DNA of 33,999 nt from a virus. Of this stretch, positions 14,947 to 22,559 are shown piece after piece. A program made the position numbers and the translations under genes. The notes under the pieces are model-generated. The model saw only the letters and a program-made list of their open reading frames with translations, searched no databases and was not told the origin of the DNA. Positions within the stretch are counted from its first letter, which is position 1. Each line of letters starts with the position of its first letter. The stretch is from IMG/VR virus record IMGVR_UViG_3300034012_001166, positions 1 to 33,999 of that record. One strand, written 5' to 3'.

Positions 14947-15443
14947 AATCCTAGTTCTTTTAATTGTTTAATTGTATCTGCTGTAGATGTATGTAATATT
15001 CCTATTCCACCTTTATCTCTCCATTGTTGTATATTTTTTTCCATATCATCAATAAGTATTTTATTTTCCCCTGAGTATTTTTGTTTGAATCTTGCTGGTG
15101 TTAAAATCATTTTAGCATCAGGTAAGTTATTTTTCTTCCATACTCGTTTACCTATTTTAGATGATTCTTCTTGTGAAGGTGCTGATAGTAATGTTGGATT
15201 AAATGGTTTAATATAATTCCATAATGTTTGTCCATCAGGTAACCATTTTAATTTGATCCAAAATGAAGCTCCCATTTTATGTATTGGTTCCCAAAACTCA
15301 GGACCTTCACCTGCGGCAGACATTGGTTTGCCTGTTGCTTCTTCATAACCTTTTTCAAAATCAACTAATACCCCATCTAAATCACAATAGATAGTATATT
15401 TGTTGTTTTCAACTTCTTCTAATAACTCTTTTAATTTAATCAT
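14943..15443 (-). CDS. Tagged HAD-superfamily phosphatase, 5'(3')-nucleotidase-like (166 aa)
   Basis: After the leader MIKLKELLEEVENN comes a complete HAD core. Motif I is DLDGVLVDF (residues 21-29, nucleophile Asp21 and acid Asp23). Motif II is LLSAPS in the middle of the chain, followed by a Lys-rich motif III region (ARFKQKY), and motif IV is LIDDMEKN. The small cap and about 165-residue length resemble the 5'(3')-deoxyribonucleotidase type of phage phosphatases, which dephosphorylate nucleotides; the substrate is not certain. Its ATG overlaps the upstream nucleotidyltransferase gene by eight bases. The leader lies outside the catalytic fold and matches that of the kinase (MIKLTDLLKEV), although the enzymes are unrelated. 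This is the best evidence that the leader is a separate targeting element. Confidence 0.8.
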   Translation of the reverse strand: MIKLKELLEEVENNKYTIYCDLDGVLVDFEKGYEEATGKPMSAAGEGPEFWEPIHKMGASFWIKLKWLPDGQTLWNYIKPFNPTLLSAPSQEESSKIGKRVWKKNNLPDAKMILTPARFKQKYSGENKILIDDMEKNIQQWRDKGGIGILHTSTADTIKQLKELGL

Positions 15444-17079
15444 TTTTCTTTATTGAATTTTCCCAACCTCTAAATAATAAACCATTACCATACTCATATG
15501 CTTCACGTTCTAATTCTTTTAGATAATCGTCTTCATTTATATTTTGACCTTGTATATCATTTAATTTTCCTTCTAAATTTTGTTTATGATGTACCATTTC
15601 ATGTGCAAAAGAGCGCAATACATCTTTAGGATGACGTTTTAGTGTGTATAACGTGATTGATTTATCATTTGGGTTATAATACGCTGTTTTACCAAAGAAA
15701 TCATCAGCATTCTTAACATCATCTTCAACAAAATTAACATCTGGTAATGGTTCAATATTAATATGATCCATCATGTAACTTGTTAGTGATACTAATTTTT
15801 TTATAAAGTCAGTATTATTTTCTAAACCTTTTTTACTAATATTGGATATTATTATTTTGTCTTTATCTTTGTCAACTTTAAAATCTGATGGTGATAAATT
15901 CTTATAATAATCTTTATAGTAATCTACTCTAGTAGGTTCTGATGATATGTTTAAATCTAATTGTTTGTCTTGGATTGGTTCAAAGAAATTATTTGTTTCT
16001 TTAGGAGTATTATCATGTCCACATTTATGACATATGAATAAATCATCACCACCATCTTTTATCTTCCAAGTCCAACCACAATCATCACAAACTATACTGT
16101 CATCTTGAATCTGTTCAAATGTTAATTTAGTACTTGTAGTTTGAAAATTAGGTTTACGCATTATAGTTTTAGCTACCGCTACTACTTTATCACGTAATTG
16201 ACTTTTTTTAATATCTTTAGTTAATGGGATATTAATATCAGTATCTGAGTCTGTTGCTACTACTTCTCCTTGGTCTAATAAATTAGCTAACTCATCTTTT
16301 TCATCTGATAGTTTATCAAAGAAATCATATAGCTCGTCTGTTTTAATTCCAGGACGATTACGTTTATCATTAACTCTATCAATAAAATGAGGTGGTATGT
16401 CAATATCAATTGGATTTAAAACACTATCAGCATAGTCATCAATATCATCAATCTCAGGTTCAGGTACAACCTCATTAACCCAAGTTGTTATTTCTTCACT
16501 TTCAGACATTGGATTAAGTATACTATATACTTCTTCTCTTTCACTATCTGATAACTCAATTGGTAAGTAGTTAAATAATGATTCTTTATCTGTTAGTACC
16601 TGTCTAGCTTTAGTACCACTAACATCATTAGCAGTGACAATATTAATTGCTTCTAAATTATCACGAGTATCTACCGCTTTAGAGCGTTTATAAAAATCTT
16701 CAAAATCTTGGTTATTACCTTGTCTAGATCCTAAAAACCATTTAATATCCTCAAATGGATGCTCTTTAGCATATCTATAAATTGAAGATACTGGGTTAGG
16801 TGAAGGTATAATTTCAACATTATCTGGTAGATACTTTTTATAGATGTTCCATATAGCTAATGATTGATCTTGAGTAATATCTGATCTTCCTCCTCCTGTT
16901 CCAACAAATATAATAAATTTGTTTGGGTTATATTTTTCTATAGCTTTTTTAACTACTTCAAGATGACCCTTAGTTGGTGGTTGAAACCCACCTCCAAATA
17001 AACCTACAGTTAATCCTTCACCTAAAGAATCAACCTCAGTTAAAAATGGTAATATAAGTGATTTAACTAATGAGCTCAT
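15436..17079 (-). CDS. Nucleotidyltransferase - zinc ribbon - zincin metallopeptidase fusion (547 aa)
   Basis: The leader MSSLVKSLILPFLTEV ends in SLGE-G (E21-G22). A cytidylyltransferase-type domain follows: GLFGGGFQPPTKGHLEVV (26-43) has the PTxGH form of the HxGH nucleotide-binding motif, and VSGTKARQVL (about 153-162) matches the ISSTxxR motif. Such enzymes make adenylyl or cytidylyl derivatives (e.g. NMN or pantetheine phosphate adenylyltransferases); the substrate is unknown. A middle region (about 215-320) carries a conserved phage segment. A C4 zinc ribbon (CDDCGWTWK to CHKCGHD, about 331-355) is followed by a C-terminal zincin with AHEMVHHKQNLEG (HExxH at about residue 492) and EREAYEYG. 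Three catalytic or binding modules behind one leader is an unusual fusion. The start overlaps the upstream kinase gene by four bases. Confidence 0.75.
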   Translation of the reverse strand: MSSLVKSLILPFLTEVDSLGEGLTVGLFGGGFQPPTKGHLEVVKKAIEKYNPNKFIIFVGTGGGRSDITQDQSLAIWNIYKKYLPDNVEIIPSPNPVSSIYRYAKEHPFEDIKWFLGSRQGNNQDFEDFYKRSKAVDTRDNLEAINIVTANDVSGTKARQVLTDKESLFNYLPIELSDSEREEVYSILNPMSESEEITTWVNEVVPEPEIDDIDDYADSVLNPIDIDIPPHFIDRVNDKRNRPGIKTDELYDFFDKLSDEKDELANLLDQGEVVATDSDTDINIPLTKDIKKSQLRDKVVAVAKTIMRKPNFQTTSTKLTFEQIQDDSIVCDDCGWTWKIKDGGDDLFICHKCGHDNTPKETNNFFEPIQDKQLDLNISSEPTRVDYYKDYYKNLSPSDFKVDKDKDKIIISNISKKGLENNTDFIKKLVSLTSYMMDHINIEPLPDVNFVEDDVKNADDFFGKTAYYNPNDKSITLYTLKRHPKDVLRSFAHEMVHHKQNLEGKLNDIQGQNINEDDYLKELEREAYEYGNGLLFRGWENSIKKND

Positions 17080-17873
17080 TTAATAAAATTATTAACAACA
17101 GTAGGTAATTGTTTACTATCTATGGGATTCAATTTAGATTGAATATCCCCGTAAGTATTAGCTATTTTATCAATGTTTTGATAAAGTTGTTGTTTTGTTT
17201 TTTCTCTTGATTTTTCTCGTTTAGCTTTTTCTTCAGGTGATAACTCAGTATCATCTTTTCTGAATGATGAAGTAAATTGACCTGTAGATAATAAACTGTC
17301 AAAATATTCTTTTAGAGTACCGTCTTTATATGCTTTTTCAAAGTTAGCAATTTCTGCTTCTTCTTCTGGGCCTGATGGTGTATTTACTAAAATAAAATTG
17401 TCTCCAAATATATTTTTATATTCATCTAATAAATTATAAACATTAGCCCAAGTACCTAAAACACCAGCAGCTGGTACTTTACGTTCACGCTTATAGTTTC
17501 TTAAAAATGATACTATAGGATGAGCATAAACCATCAACATCATAACATCATATCCACCTTCATTTAACATATCTAATGTTGGTTGAAGTGTAGATAGATT
17601 GGATGCTGTGGTATCGTAAATTAAATTACGTTTAGCTGCTATAGCGTTAGGTAAATCTTGTTTTCTTATTTGAGATGAGGCAGCAGATAAATTACCAAAC
17701 ATTGGTGAGTCTTTATCTTCTACATATTTGTCTGCATTTAAGTTTTCAAATCCTTTTAATTGAGAATCAATTGTTTTTAGGATTGTTGATTTACCTACTG
17801 ATGCTCCTCCAGCCATTATTATGGCTTTTGGTTTATTTTGTACTTCTTTTAGTAAGTCAGTTAGTTTTATCAT
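17076..17873 (-). CDS. Tagged P-loop kinase, zeta-toxin-like (265 aa)
   Basis: The leader MIKLTDLLKEV precedes KAIIMAGGASVGKST, whose GGASVGKST (22-30) is a Walker A motif. NADKYVEDKD and the RNLIYDTTAS strand follow, as in zeta-toxin/AAA_33-type kinases. A lid-like Arg-rich stretch (NYKRERKVP) fits phosphotransfer. The C-terminus is charged and helical. Zeta-type enzymes phosphorylate small metabolites such as UDP-N-acetylglucosamine, but phage relatives may act on nucleotides or RNA; the substrate is not visible. The start is taken at 17873, not the upstream in-frame ATG at 17921. The longer frame would run through the terminator hairpin, and the tag begins exactly at 17873. The stop overlaps the next start (ATGA). 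Confidence 0.75.
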   Translation of the reverse strand: MIKLTDLLKEVQNKPKAIIMAGGASVGKSTILKTIDSQLKGFENLNADKYVEDKDSPMFGNLSAASSQIRKQDLPNAIAAKRNLIYDTTASNLSTLQPTLDMLNEGGYDVMMLMVYAHPIVSFLRNYKRERKVPAAGVLGTWANVYNLLDEYKNIFGDNFILVNTPSGPEEEAEIANFEKAYKDGTLKEYFDSLLSTGQFTSSFRKDDTELSPEEKAKREKSREKTKQQLYQNIDKIANTYGDIQSKLNPIDSKQLPTVVNNFIK

Positions 17874-17888
17874 CTTGCTAAATATAAT

Positions 17889-17910
17889 AAAAAAATTTGG
17901 CGAAGCCAAA
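17889..17910 (-). terminator. Intrinsic terminator after the exonuclease gene
   Basis: The coding strand forms a TTTGGC/GCCAAA stem (17896-17910) with a TTC loop, followed at once by seven T residues (17889-17895). It ends the baseplate-replication transcript before the tagged kinase. It lies inside the over-long frame that starts at 17921. Confidence 0.85.
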
Positions 17911-17917
17911 CATTTTA

Positions 17918-17927
17918 TCATAAATAT
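17918..17927 (-). promoter_or_regulatory. ATATTTATGA element overlapping the exonuclease stop codon
   Basis: This is a nine-of-ten match to the repeated element. Its first base overlaps the exonuclease stop codon (TAA at 17927-17929), and the terminator lies between it and the kinase start. If it were a promoter, its transcript would meet the terminator within about 10-20 bases. This weakens a simple promoter reading at this site. Confidence 0.3.
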
Positions 17928-18697
17928 TACAAGTCTTCTCGTTTTGCGGTAGTTCTAAACGACTCAAACACGGGTGCGGACTTAGGATTTTCAAGATCAA
18001 ATAACTTACGTACTGTTTTGAATATTTCTAAATTTTCTTCAAATGTACGTTCTGATTCAGCTATTTCCCATCCTTTACCTTGCATTTTATCTTTACTAGC
18101 CTTACGTTTAGATGATTTTAACCATAATACAGCAGCATGATCAGCTTCTAAACCATAACATTCTTTGTAACATTGTTTGTAAACAGCTGTTTGTAATTCA
18201 TATACTGTTTGTAGATGGTTAGATGTTTTAAAGTCAATGATCCATAACTTACCATCAATTTCACAAACTAAATCACATGTACCAGCTACTTTTAATTCAT
18301 CTGAGAATAAATGTACTTCTGTCTCTATTAGTTTAGGGTTATATGTCTCCCAAAAATCTACAAAACGTAAGAACATAATCCAAACATTTGGATCATATTG
18401 TGGTACACCATATGGACTTAAAAATTTTAATTCTTCACCATTTAAGTATTCTTCAATCATTTCATGAGTTTGAGTACCATCTTCAGCTGCTTTTTTAACT
18501 ATATATTCTGATGCATAGCCTACTTTCTTTAACCAATCTTCAAAATGTTTACCTTTAGGATAAGTACCTAACACATAAGTAACAGATGGGTAATAATCAC
18601 TATTTCTTCTATAATATCTAGAATCTGGTAGTGTTATTTGTTTATGATCTTCAGAAATTTCTAATATACGCTTATACGAGTGCTTTATTTTGCTCAT
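17927..18697 (-). CDS. PD-(D/E)xK exonuclease, RecB/Cas4-like (256 aa)
   Basis: The nuclease motifs occur in order: GTQTHEMIEEY (74-84, with His78), a strand with Glu (LIETEVHLF), then AGTCDLVCEIDG (Asp142), DFKTSN (Asp155-Lys157) and QTAVY (Q169xxxY173). This is the RecB/PDDEXK_1 signature, metal-dependent cleavage of DNA ends, as used in phage recombination and replication. The C-terminal part is basic and helical. The start overlaps the stop of the primase gene by four bases (ATGA), and the gene ends at a strong terminator. The assignment is firm; the exact in vivo substrate is inferred. Confidence 0.85.
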   Translation of the reverse strand: MSKIKHSYKRILEISEDHKQITLPDSRYYRRNSDYYPSVTYVLGTYPKGKHFEDWLKKVGYASEYIVKKAAEDGTQTHEMIEEYLNGEELKFLSPYGVPQYDPNVWIMFLRFVDFWETYNPKLIETEVHLFSDELKVAGTCDLVCEIDGKLWIIDFKTSNHLQTVYELQTAVYKQCYKECYGLEADHAAVLWLKSSKRKASKDKMQGKGWEIAESERTFEENLEIFKTVRKLFDLENPKSAPVFESFRTTAKREDL

Positions 18698-19623
18698 ACT
18701 AATTGGAGTTTTTTCTCAAATAAACTTGAGAATGTTAATGGAACAGTATGTTGGATAAGATTTGTAAAATTTTCAAATCCCATTTCACCAGGATCTTTAT
18801 CTTGCATATCTACCAAATATACCTCTTTACCTTCATTGATTAGCTCCTCACAGAATGATAGAGCTTGTTTAATAGCATCTTTATCTAATGCTATATATAT
18901 TTTTTGTACTTTAGAAGTAACTAATTTTTTTCTTAAATTTTGTTGAATATTTTTACCTAACAGTGGGATAACATTGCGTTTAATAGCTAGCGCATCAAAT
19001 GGTCCCTCACATAATATAATTGGTATATTCCAGTTAATAAACAACTCAAACGGTATTATATCACGAGATACATCTGGGTTTTTATATTTTATAGATGAGT
19101 TTTTATCAAAACTTCTAGCAGTAAAATAATTTAAGATTCCATCTTTATCATATGATGGTATTACAATACAGTTGTTATACTTGCCAGATTCACAATAACC
19201 TATATTGTATTTAATAATATCGTTAGATGTAACTTGTCTGCGTTTTAAATAGCTGAAAGCGTGCTTATATGCGATACTATTATATTGGTTTGATAGTGGT
19301 TTGAATTCTTTAGGTAATTCTACTTTTTTATCAACTACTACTGTTTCTGCACCTGATGTGTATTTTACTAATGATTTTAACTCATTTATTTTTTCAGCAG
19401 TAGCCTCTATTAATTTAAATAGTTTAACTAAACTTTTACCTCTTTTATCACAAACCCAACAATGCCATGGATGTTCACCTTTTTCATTTTCAGATAGATT
19501 AACTTCAAGTTTAGGTTTATGATGATTACAGAATGGGCAATGATAAGCAAAATTACCTTTAGAGGTAGACTTACCAGTACCTAAAACAGAATTTATTGTT
19601 GCTACTAAAGCTTGATTTACCAT
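18694..19623 (-). CDS. DNA primase, T4 gp61/DnaG type (309 aa)
   Basis: An N-terminal zinc-binding domain has CPFCNHH (from Cys29) and HCWVCDKRGK (Cys55, Cys58), the usual primase zinc finger that recognises template DNA. A TOPRIM domain follows: IILCEGPFDALAIKRN (about 201-216, catalytic Glu), IYIALDKDA (Asp-x-Asp) and YLVDMQDKDPGEMG. The length, about 310 residues, matches the short primases of T4-like phages that act with a separate helicase, which is outside the window. The region between the finger and TOPRIM (about 110-195) forms the N-terminal part of the catalytic core. It sits between the GIY-YIG gene and the exonuclease gene with near-zero spacing. The function is well supported by motifs. 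Confidence 0.85.
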   Translation of the reverse strand: MVNQALVATINSVLGTGKSTSKGNFAYHCPFCNHHKPKLEVNLSENEKGEHPWHCWVCDKRGKSLVKLFKLIEATAEKINELKSLVKYTSGAETVVVDKKVELPKEFKPLSNQYNSIAYKHAFSYLKRRQVTSNDIIKYNIGYCESGKYNNCIVIPSYDKDGILNYFTARSFDKNSSIKYKNPDVSRDIIPFELFINWNIPIILCEGPFDALAIKRNVIPLLGKNIQQNLRKKLVTSKVQKIYIALDKDAIKQALSFCEELINEGKEVYLVDMQDKDPGEMGFENFTNLIQHTVPLTFSSLFEKKLQLV

Positions 19624-19625
19624 AC

Positions 19626-20093
19626 TTACAATATATCAATAGAACTTGGAGTTGCCAAGTCTTTTCTATAATATCTTGCTTGTATGTTATCGTTATAGCT
19701 ATTTGTTTCTAAGACATCTGTTTTAAATTGATATTTAGCCTCAAGATATGACAGGTGTTTTGATGACCATGCTAGGTCTAATATTTCTTTATAGAATTTA
19801 TCTTCACCTAAACGTTTTACGTCTTCTAATAATGGTTTACAACTACCCCAATATGTTTGCCAATCTGACTCAGCATATGAGACTTCTTTAGTTTTTTTAC
19901 GACCAGGACCAGTTTGTTCAGCTATGGCTTTCTTGCCTAGTTTTTTAGTTTTCTTATGTTGTAGAAATTTTTTACCAATATATATTCTACCATCAACTGT
20001 ATTAGAGATAAGGTAAACAAATCCAAATGGAGTATGTTCACCAAAATCTTCTATACTTTCAACTTTTTTACCTTTATATAACCAATTTACCAT
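19626..20093 (-). CDS. GIY-YIG family endonuclease (155 aa)
   Basis: GFVYLISNTVDGRIYIGKK (24-42) holds both halves of the GIY-YIG core (V-Y at 26-27, YIG at 38-40). It is followed by a Lys-rich linker and DWQTYWGSCKPLLEDV, then EILDLAWSSKHLSYLEAKYQ with the conserved catalytic Glu. The YWGSC and YLEAKYQ elements resemble the T4 Seg and related phage GIY-YIG proteins. They may act as homing endonucleases or in nucleotide recycling. It lies two bases before the primase gene and four bases after the last virion gene, embedded with no extra regulatory sequence. There is no sign of a disrupted neighbour or intron. Confidence 0.75.
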   Translation of the reverse strand: MVNWLYKGKKVESIEDFGEHTPFGFVYLISNTVDGRIYIGKKFLQHKKTKKLGKKAIAEQTGPGRKKTKEVSYAESDWQTYWGSCKPLLEDVKRLGEDKFYKEILDLAWSSKHLSYLEAKYQFKTDVLETNSYNDNIQARYYRKDLATPSSIDIL

Positions 20094-20097
20094 AATC

Positions 20098-21468
20098 TTA
20101 TTTATCTATATTAACTAATATTGTTGTGTCAGTTGTTTGACTTGTTGGAAGAGGTTGACCTAATTTAGCCACCATCATTAATTCTTGAGCTTCATTATAA
20201 AAACCTACTGTTGTAACATATGGACTAAAATATGAACTTGTTACAAAATTATAAACTGTACCTTCTGTAGAGCCTGATATTAAACTTGGATTTAGGCTAA
20301 AGTTAAATTCATCAGGTCTAATAGTACATTTGTATTGTGTTTCATATATTGTTCTTGAACTTTGGAAACTGCAAGTCACATCATTAGATGATGTAAAACT
20401 AGAGAATATACCATCAGTAATTACTATTGTACCATGTGAATAATTTATTACTCCAACATAGTCTGATGAACCGCTTTTGTATATTAATCCTTCACCATTG
20501 TCTTTAATTTTAAGAGGGGGTATTGAAGACTTATACATTCGCATTTTTATGTTTAAATTTACACTAGCGGATGAAGGATCGGAAATATTCCAAATAGGAA
20601 AAAGACTAATAATTTGACTATTTCCAACATATGTTTCATCTAAACTAATTATAAACTCATAATTACTTGGGAAAGATGAAAATGTGTGGGTACTAATACT
20701 ATCAGTGTAGTTAGAACCAGTACAAACTGCTATAGTAATATCTGTAGTAGATACTGAATTTGATGCTGTAACTTCAATATATAAATCAATAGGAAAAGAT
20801 ATATTATTTAATAATATTAATTGTCCACCATTAAACCATCCTAAAGAATCTGTATTTTCAGACCAGGTAATATATGGGTTAGAATCTATAATTGATGTTA
20901 TATTATTATCATCTTTTATAAGAGAGGCAGTTAATGAAGCTGATAGGAAGACATCTGGGAGGTATGAAAATTGTTGAGTTGAAAAATCTAAACTGTTTGG
21001 GTTAATATAATCCCCAAATAAATTTTTAGATATAGATATTACTCCTATTTGAGCATTTGATTCTGTTGGAAAATATCTTTCAAAACCATAATTTGAAGTG
21101 TATCCTAATGAATTAGTTTGGAATAAAGTTGTAGATTCATAATTATAAAATCTACTATAAACATCAGTTTGAGTAGTATCTTCAATTACATTACCATTAA
21201 AATCAATAATATAAGGTGAACCACTAATTGGGTTAGGAATATAATTAGTATAATATAATTGCTTTACAGAATTATATAATTGTGATGAAGAAATAGAACT
21301 TGTTATTTGGGTAGATGCTTGTAAAGAAGATGAGGGGTTAATGTTAACCCCTAATAATCTATCAATATTATTTATAAAAGATGCACTCCCTTCAAAAGAA
21401 AAACTTTTGTTAACAACTAACGGAGATACAATGACATCCGTACTTAGAAATTGTTTGAAAGCACTCAT
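20098..21468 (-). CDS. Virion structural protein, Ser/Thr-rich (456 aa)
   Basis: The N-terminus MSAFKQFLSTDVIVSPLVVN resembles uncharacterised baseplate or tail proteins of large phages. The centre is beta-rich and Ser/Asn-rich. Residues 387-456 (EFNFSLNPSLISGSTEG, then YVTTVGFYNEAQELMMVAKL) match the last 69 residues of the next structural protein, so the two share a C-terminal domain that may dock to the same partner. It is the last gene of the tail block and has no signal peptide. The role is inferred from its neighbours and the shared domain. Confidence 0.65.
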   Translation of the reverse strand: MSAFKQFLSTDVIVSPLVVNKSFSFEGSASFINNIDRLLGVNINPSSSLQASTQITSSISSSQLYNSVKQLYYTNYIPNPISGSPYIIDFNGNVIEDTTQTDVYSRFYNYESTTLFQTNSLGYTSNYGFERYFPTESNAQIGVISISKNLFGDYINPNSLDFSTQQFSYLPDVFLSASLTASLIKDDNNITSIIDSNPYITWSENTDSLGWFNGGQLILLNNISFPIDLYIEVTASNSVSTTDITIAVCTGSNYTDSISTHTFSSFPSNYEFIISLDETYVGNSQIISLFPIWNISDPSSASVNLNIKMRMYKSSIPPLKIKDNGEGLIYKSGSSDYVGVINYSHGTIVITDGIFSSFTSSNDVTCSFQSSRTIYETQYKCTIRPDEFNFSLNPSLISGSTEGTVYNFVTSSYFSPYVTTVGFYNEAQELMMVAKLGQPLPTSQTTDTTILVNIDK

Positions 21469-21471
21469 TCA

Positions 21472-22542
21472 TTAAAAGTCTAATTTAACACGTACTAATG
21501 CCTCTTTTGTAAAGTCTTTCTTAAGTGGTTTAGATAATTTAGCTACTGCTAATAGTTCGTTTGAATCATTATATAAACCTACAGTTGTAATATAAGTAGT
21601 TGGACTATTAATGAATAAATCATATAATACTGCTCCTGTGCTACCTGAAATAAAACTTGGGTTTTCAGTGTAATTAAATTCAGCGTTTCTTGCTCTACAA
21701 AATACAAAATCAGAAGTAATTGTTTCATTACTATTTAATGAGAAACTACTTGTTATAGATCCTGTAGTTAATCCTATTCTACCAGATGATGTTGAAAATA
21801 AACGGGTTGGATTATTTGTATTAGTATTTGATGTTCTTAGAGTATTTAAAGCAATACCTCCATTAGCAAATGATAAATCTAATGCTGGGGCATTTAGTAT
21901 AATAGTTCCAATGTCTGGGAGGAATAAACCATATGACCCAGATATAGTCATACCAGCACTAATAGCTCCAGGAGCACTATTTGCTGTTGTTATTGCTGCT
22001 CCATCACTTCCTGATACAATTTGGAATACTCGCCCTGCATCACAGTATGTAACTGTGGTTGTGTCTAAACTATTATCTGTTAAAGTAATATTTCTAGAAG
22101 CAGAATATAATGTTAAATTTAATGAACCTGGGAATAATGATTCTTTAAATCTTGCTCTATCAATAGTAATAGAATAAAAATCTTGTTGGGCTGGGGTAAC
22201 TGTTGAAAATGAAAAATTAGTATTTTCATCCCCATAAATTAAATTACGGAATTGACCATATACTGTTCTTGAAGGAGATAACCCATCTATACCAGCGTTA
22301 TATAATAATGAGCCTGATCCATTTATGTTACCATAAGCTATGTTAAATTGGATTTCAGCTGAGGTATCTGTAGAAGGATTAGCATTATACACATTTAAGT
22401 AATAATTACCTGATGTCCCTGCTATTTGTACAGATGATGTATATAGTGCGGTTATTGGAGAAACATAATTAGTCCAACATGGAGCTGTTACACTATCGGC
22501 ACTAACTAAGAAGTCTTGAGGGTCTAATGATTTATATGACAT
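21472..22542 (-). CDS. Virion structural protein sharing C-terminal domain with neighbour (356 aa)
   Basis: A beta-rich, Ser/Thr/Asn-rich protein starting MSYKSLDPQDFLVSADSVTA. Its last 69 residues, EFNYTENPSFISGSTG through TYITTVGLYNDSNELLAVAKL to the end, are clearly homologous to residues 387-456 of the protein encoded just downstream. The N-terminal parts differ. A conserved terminal domain on two different bodies is typical of baseplate or fibre proteins that attach to a common site. No enzymatic motif is seen. The call as a tail or baseplate component rests on gene order and composition. Confidence 0.65.
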   Translation of the reverse strand: MSYKSLDPQDFLVSADSVTAPCWTNYVSPITALYTSSVQIAGTSGNYYLNVYNANPSTDTSAEIQFNIAYGNINGSGSLLYNAGIDGLSPSRTVYGQFRNLIYGDENTNFSFSTVTPAQQDFYSITIDRARFKESLFPGSLNLTLYSASRNITLTDNSLDTTTVTYCDAGRVFQIVSGSDGAAITTANSAPGAISAGMTISGSYGLFLPDIGTIILNAPALDLSFANGGIALNTLRTSNTNTNNPTRLFSTSSGRIGLTTGSITSSFSLNSNETITSDFVFCRARNAEFNYTENPSFISGSTGAVLYDLFINSPTTYITTVGLYNDSNELLAVAKLSKPLKKDFTKEALVRVKLDF

Positions 22543-22559
22543 TTTTTATAATATTTTTA

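Noticed and set aside
17874-17921. Upstream in-frame ATG that would lengthen the kinase by 16 residues
   Set aside because: The extension runs through the terminator hairpin at 17889-17910, and the leader shared with other tagged proteins begins exactly at 17873.
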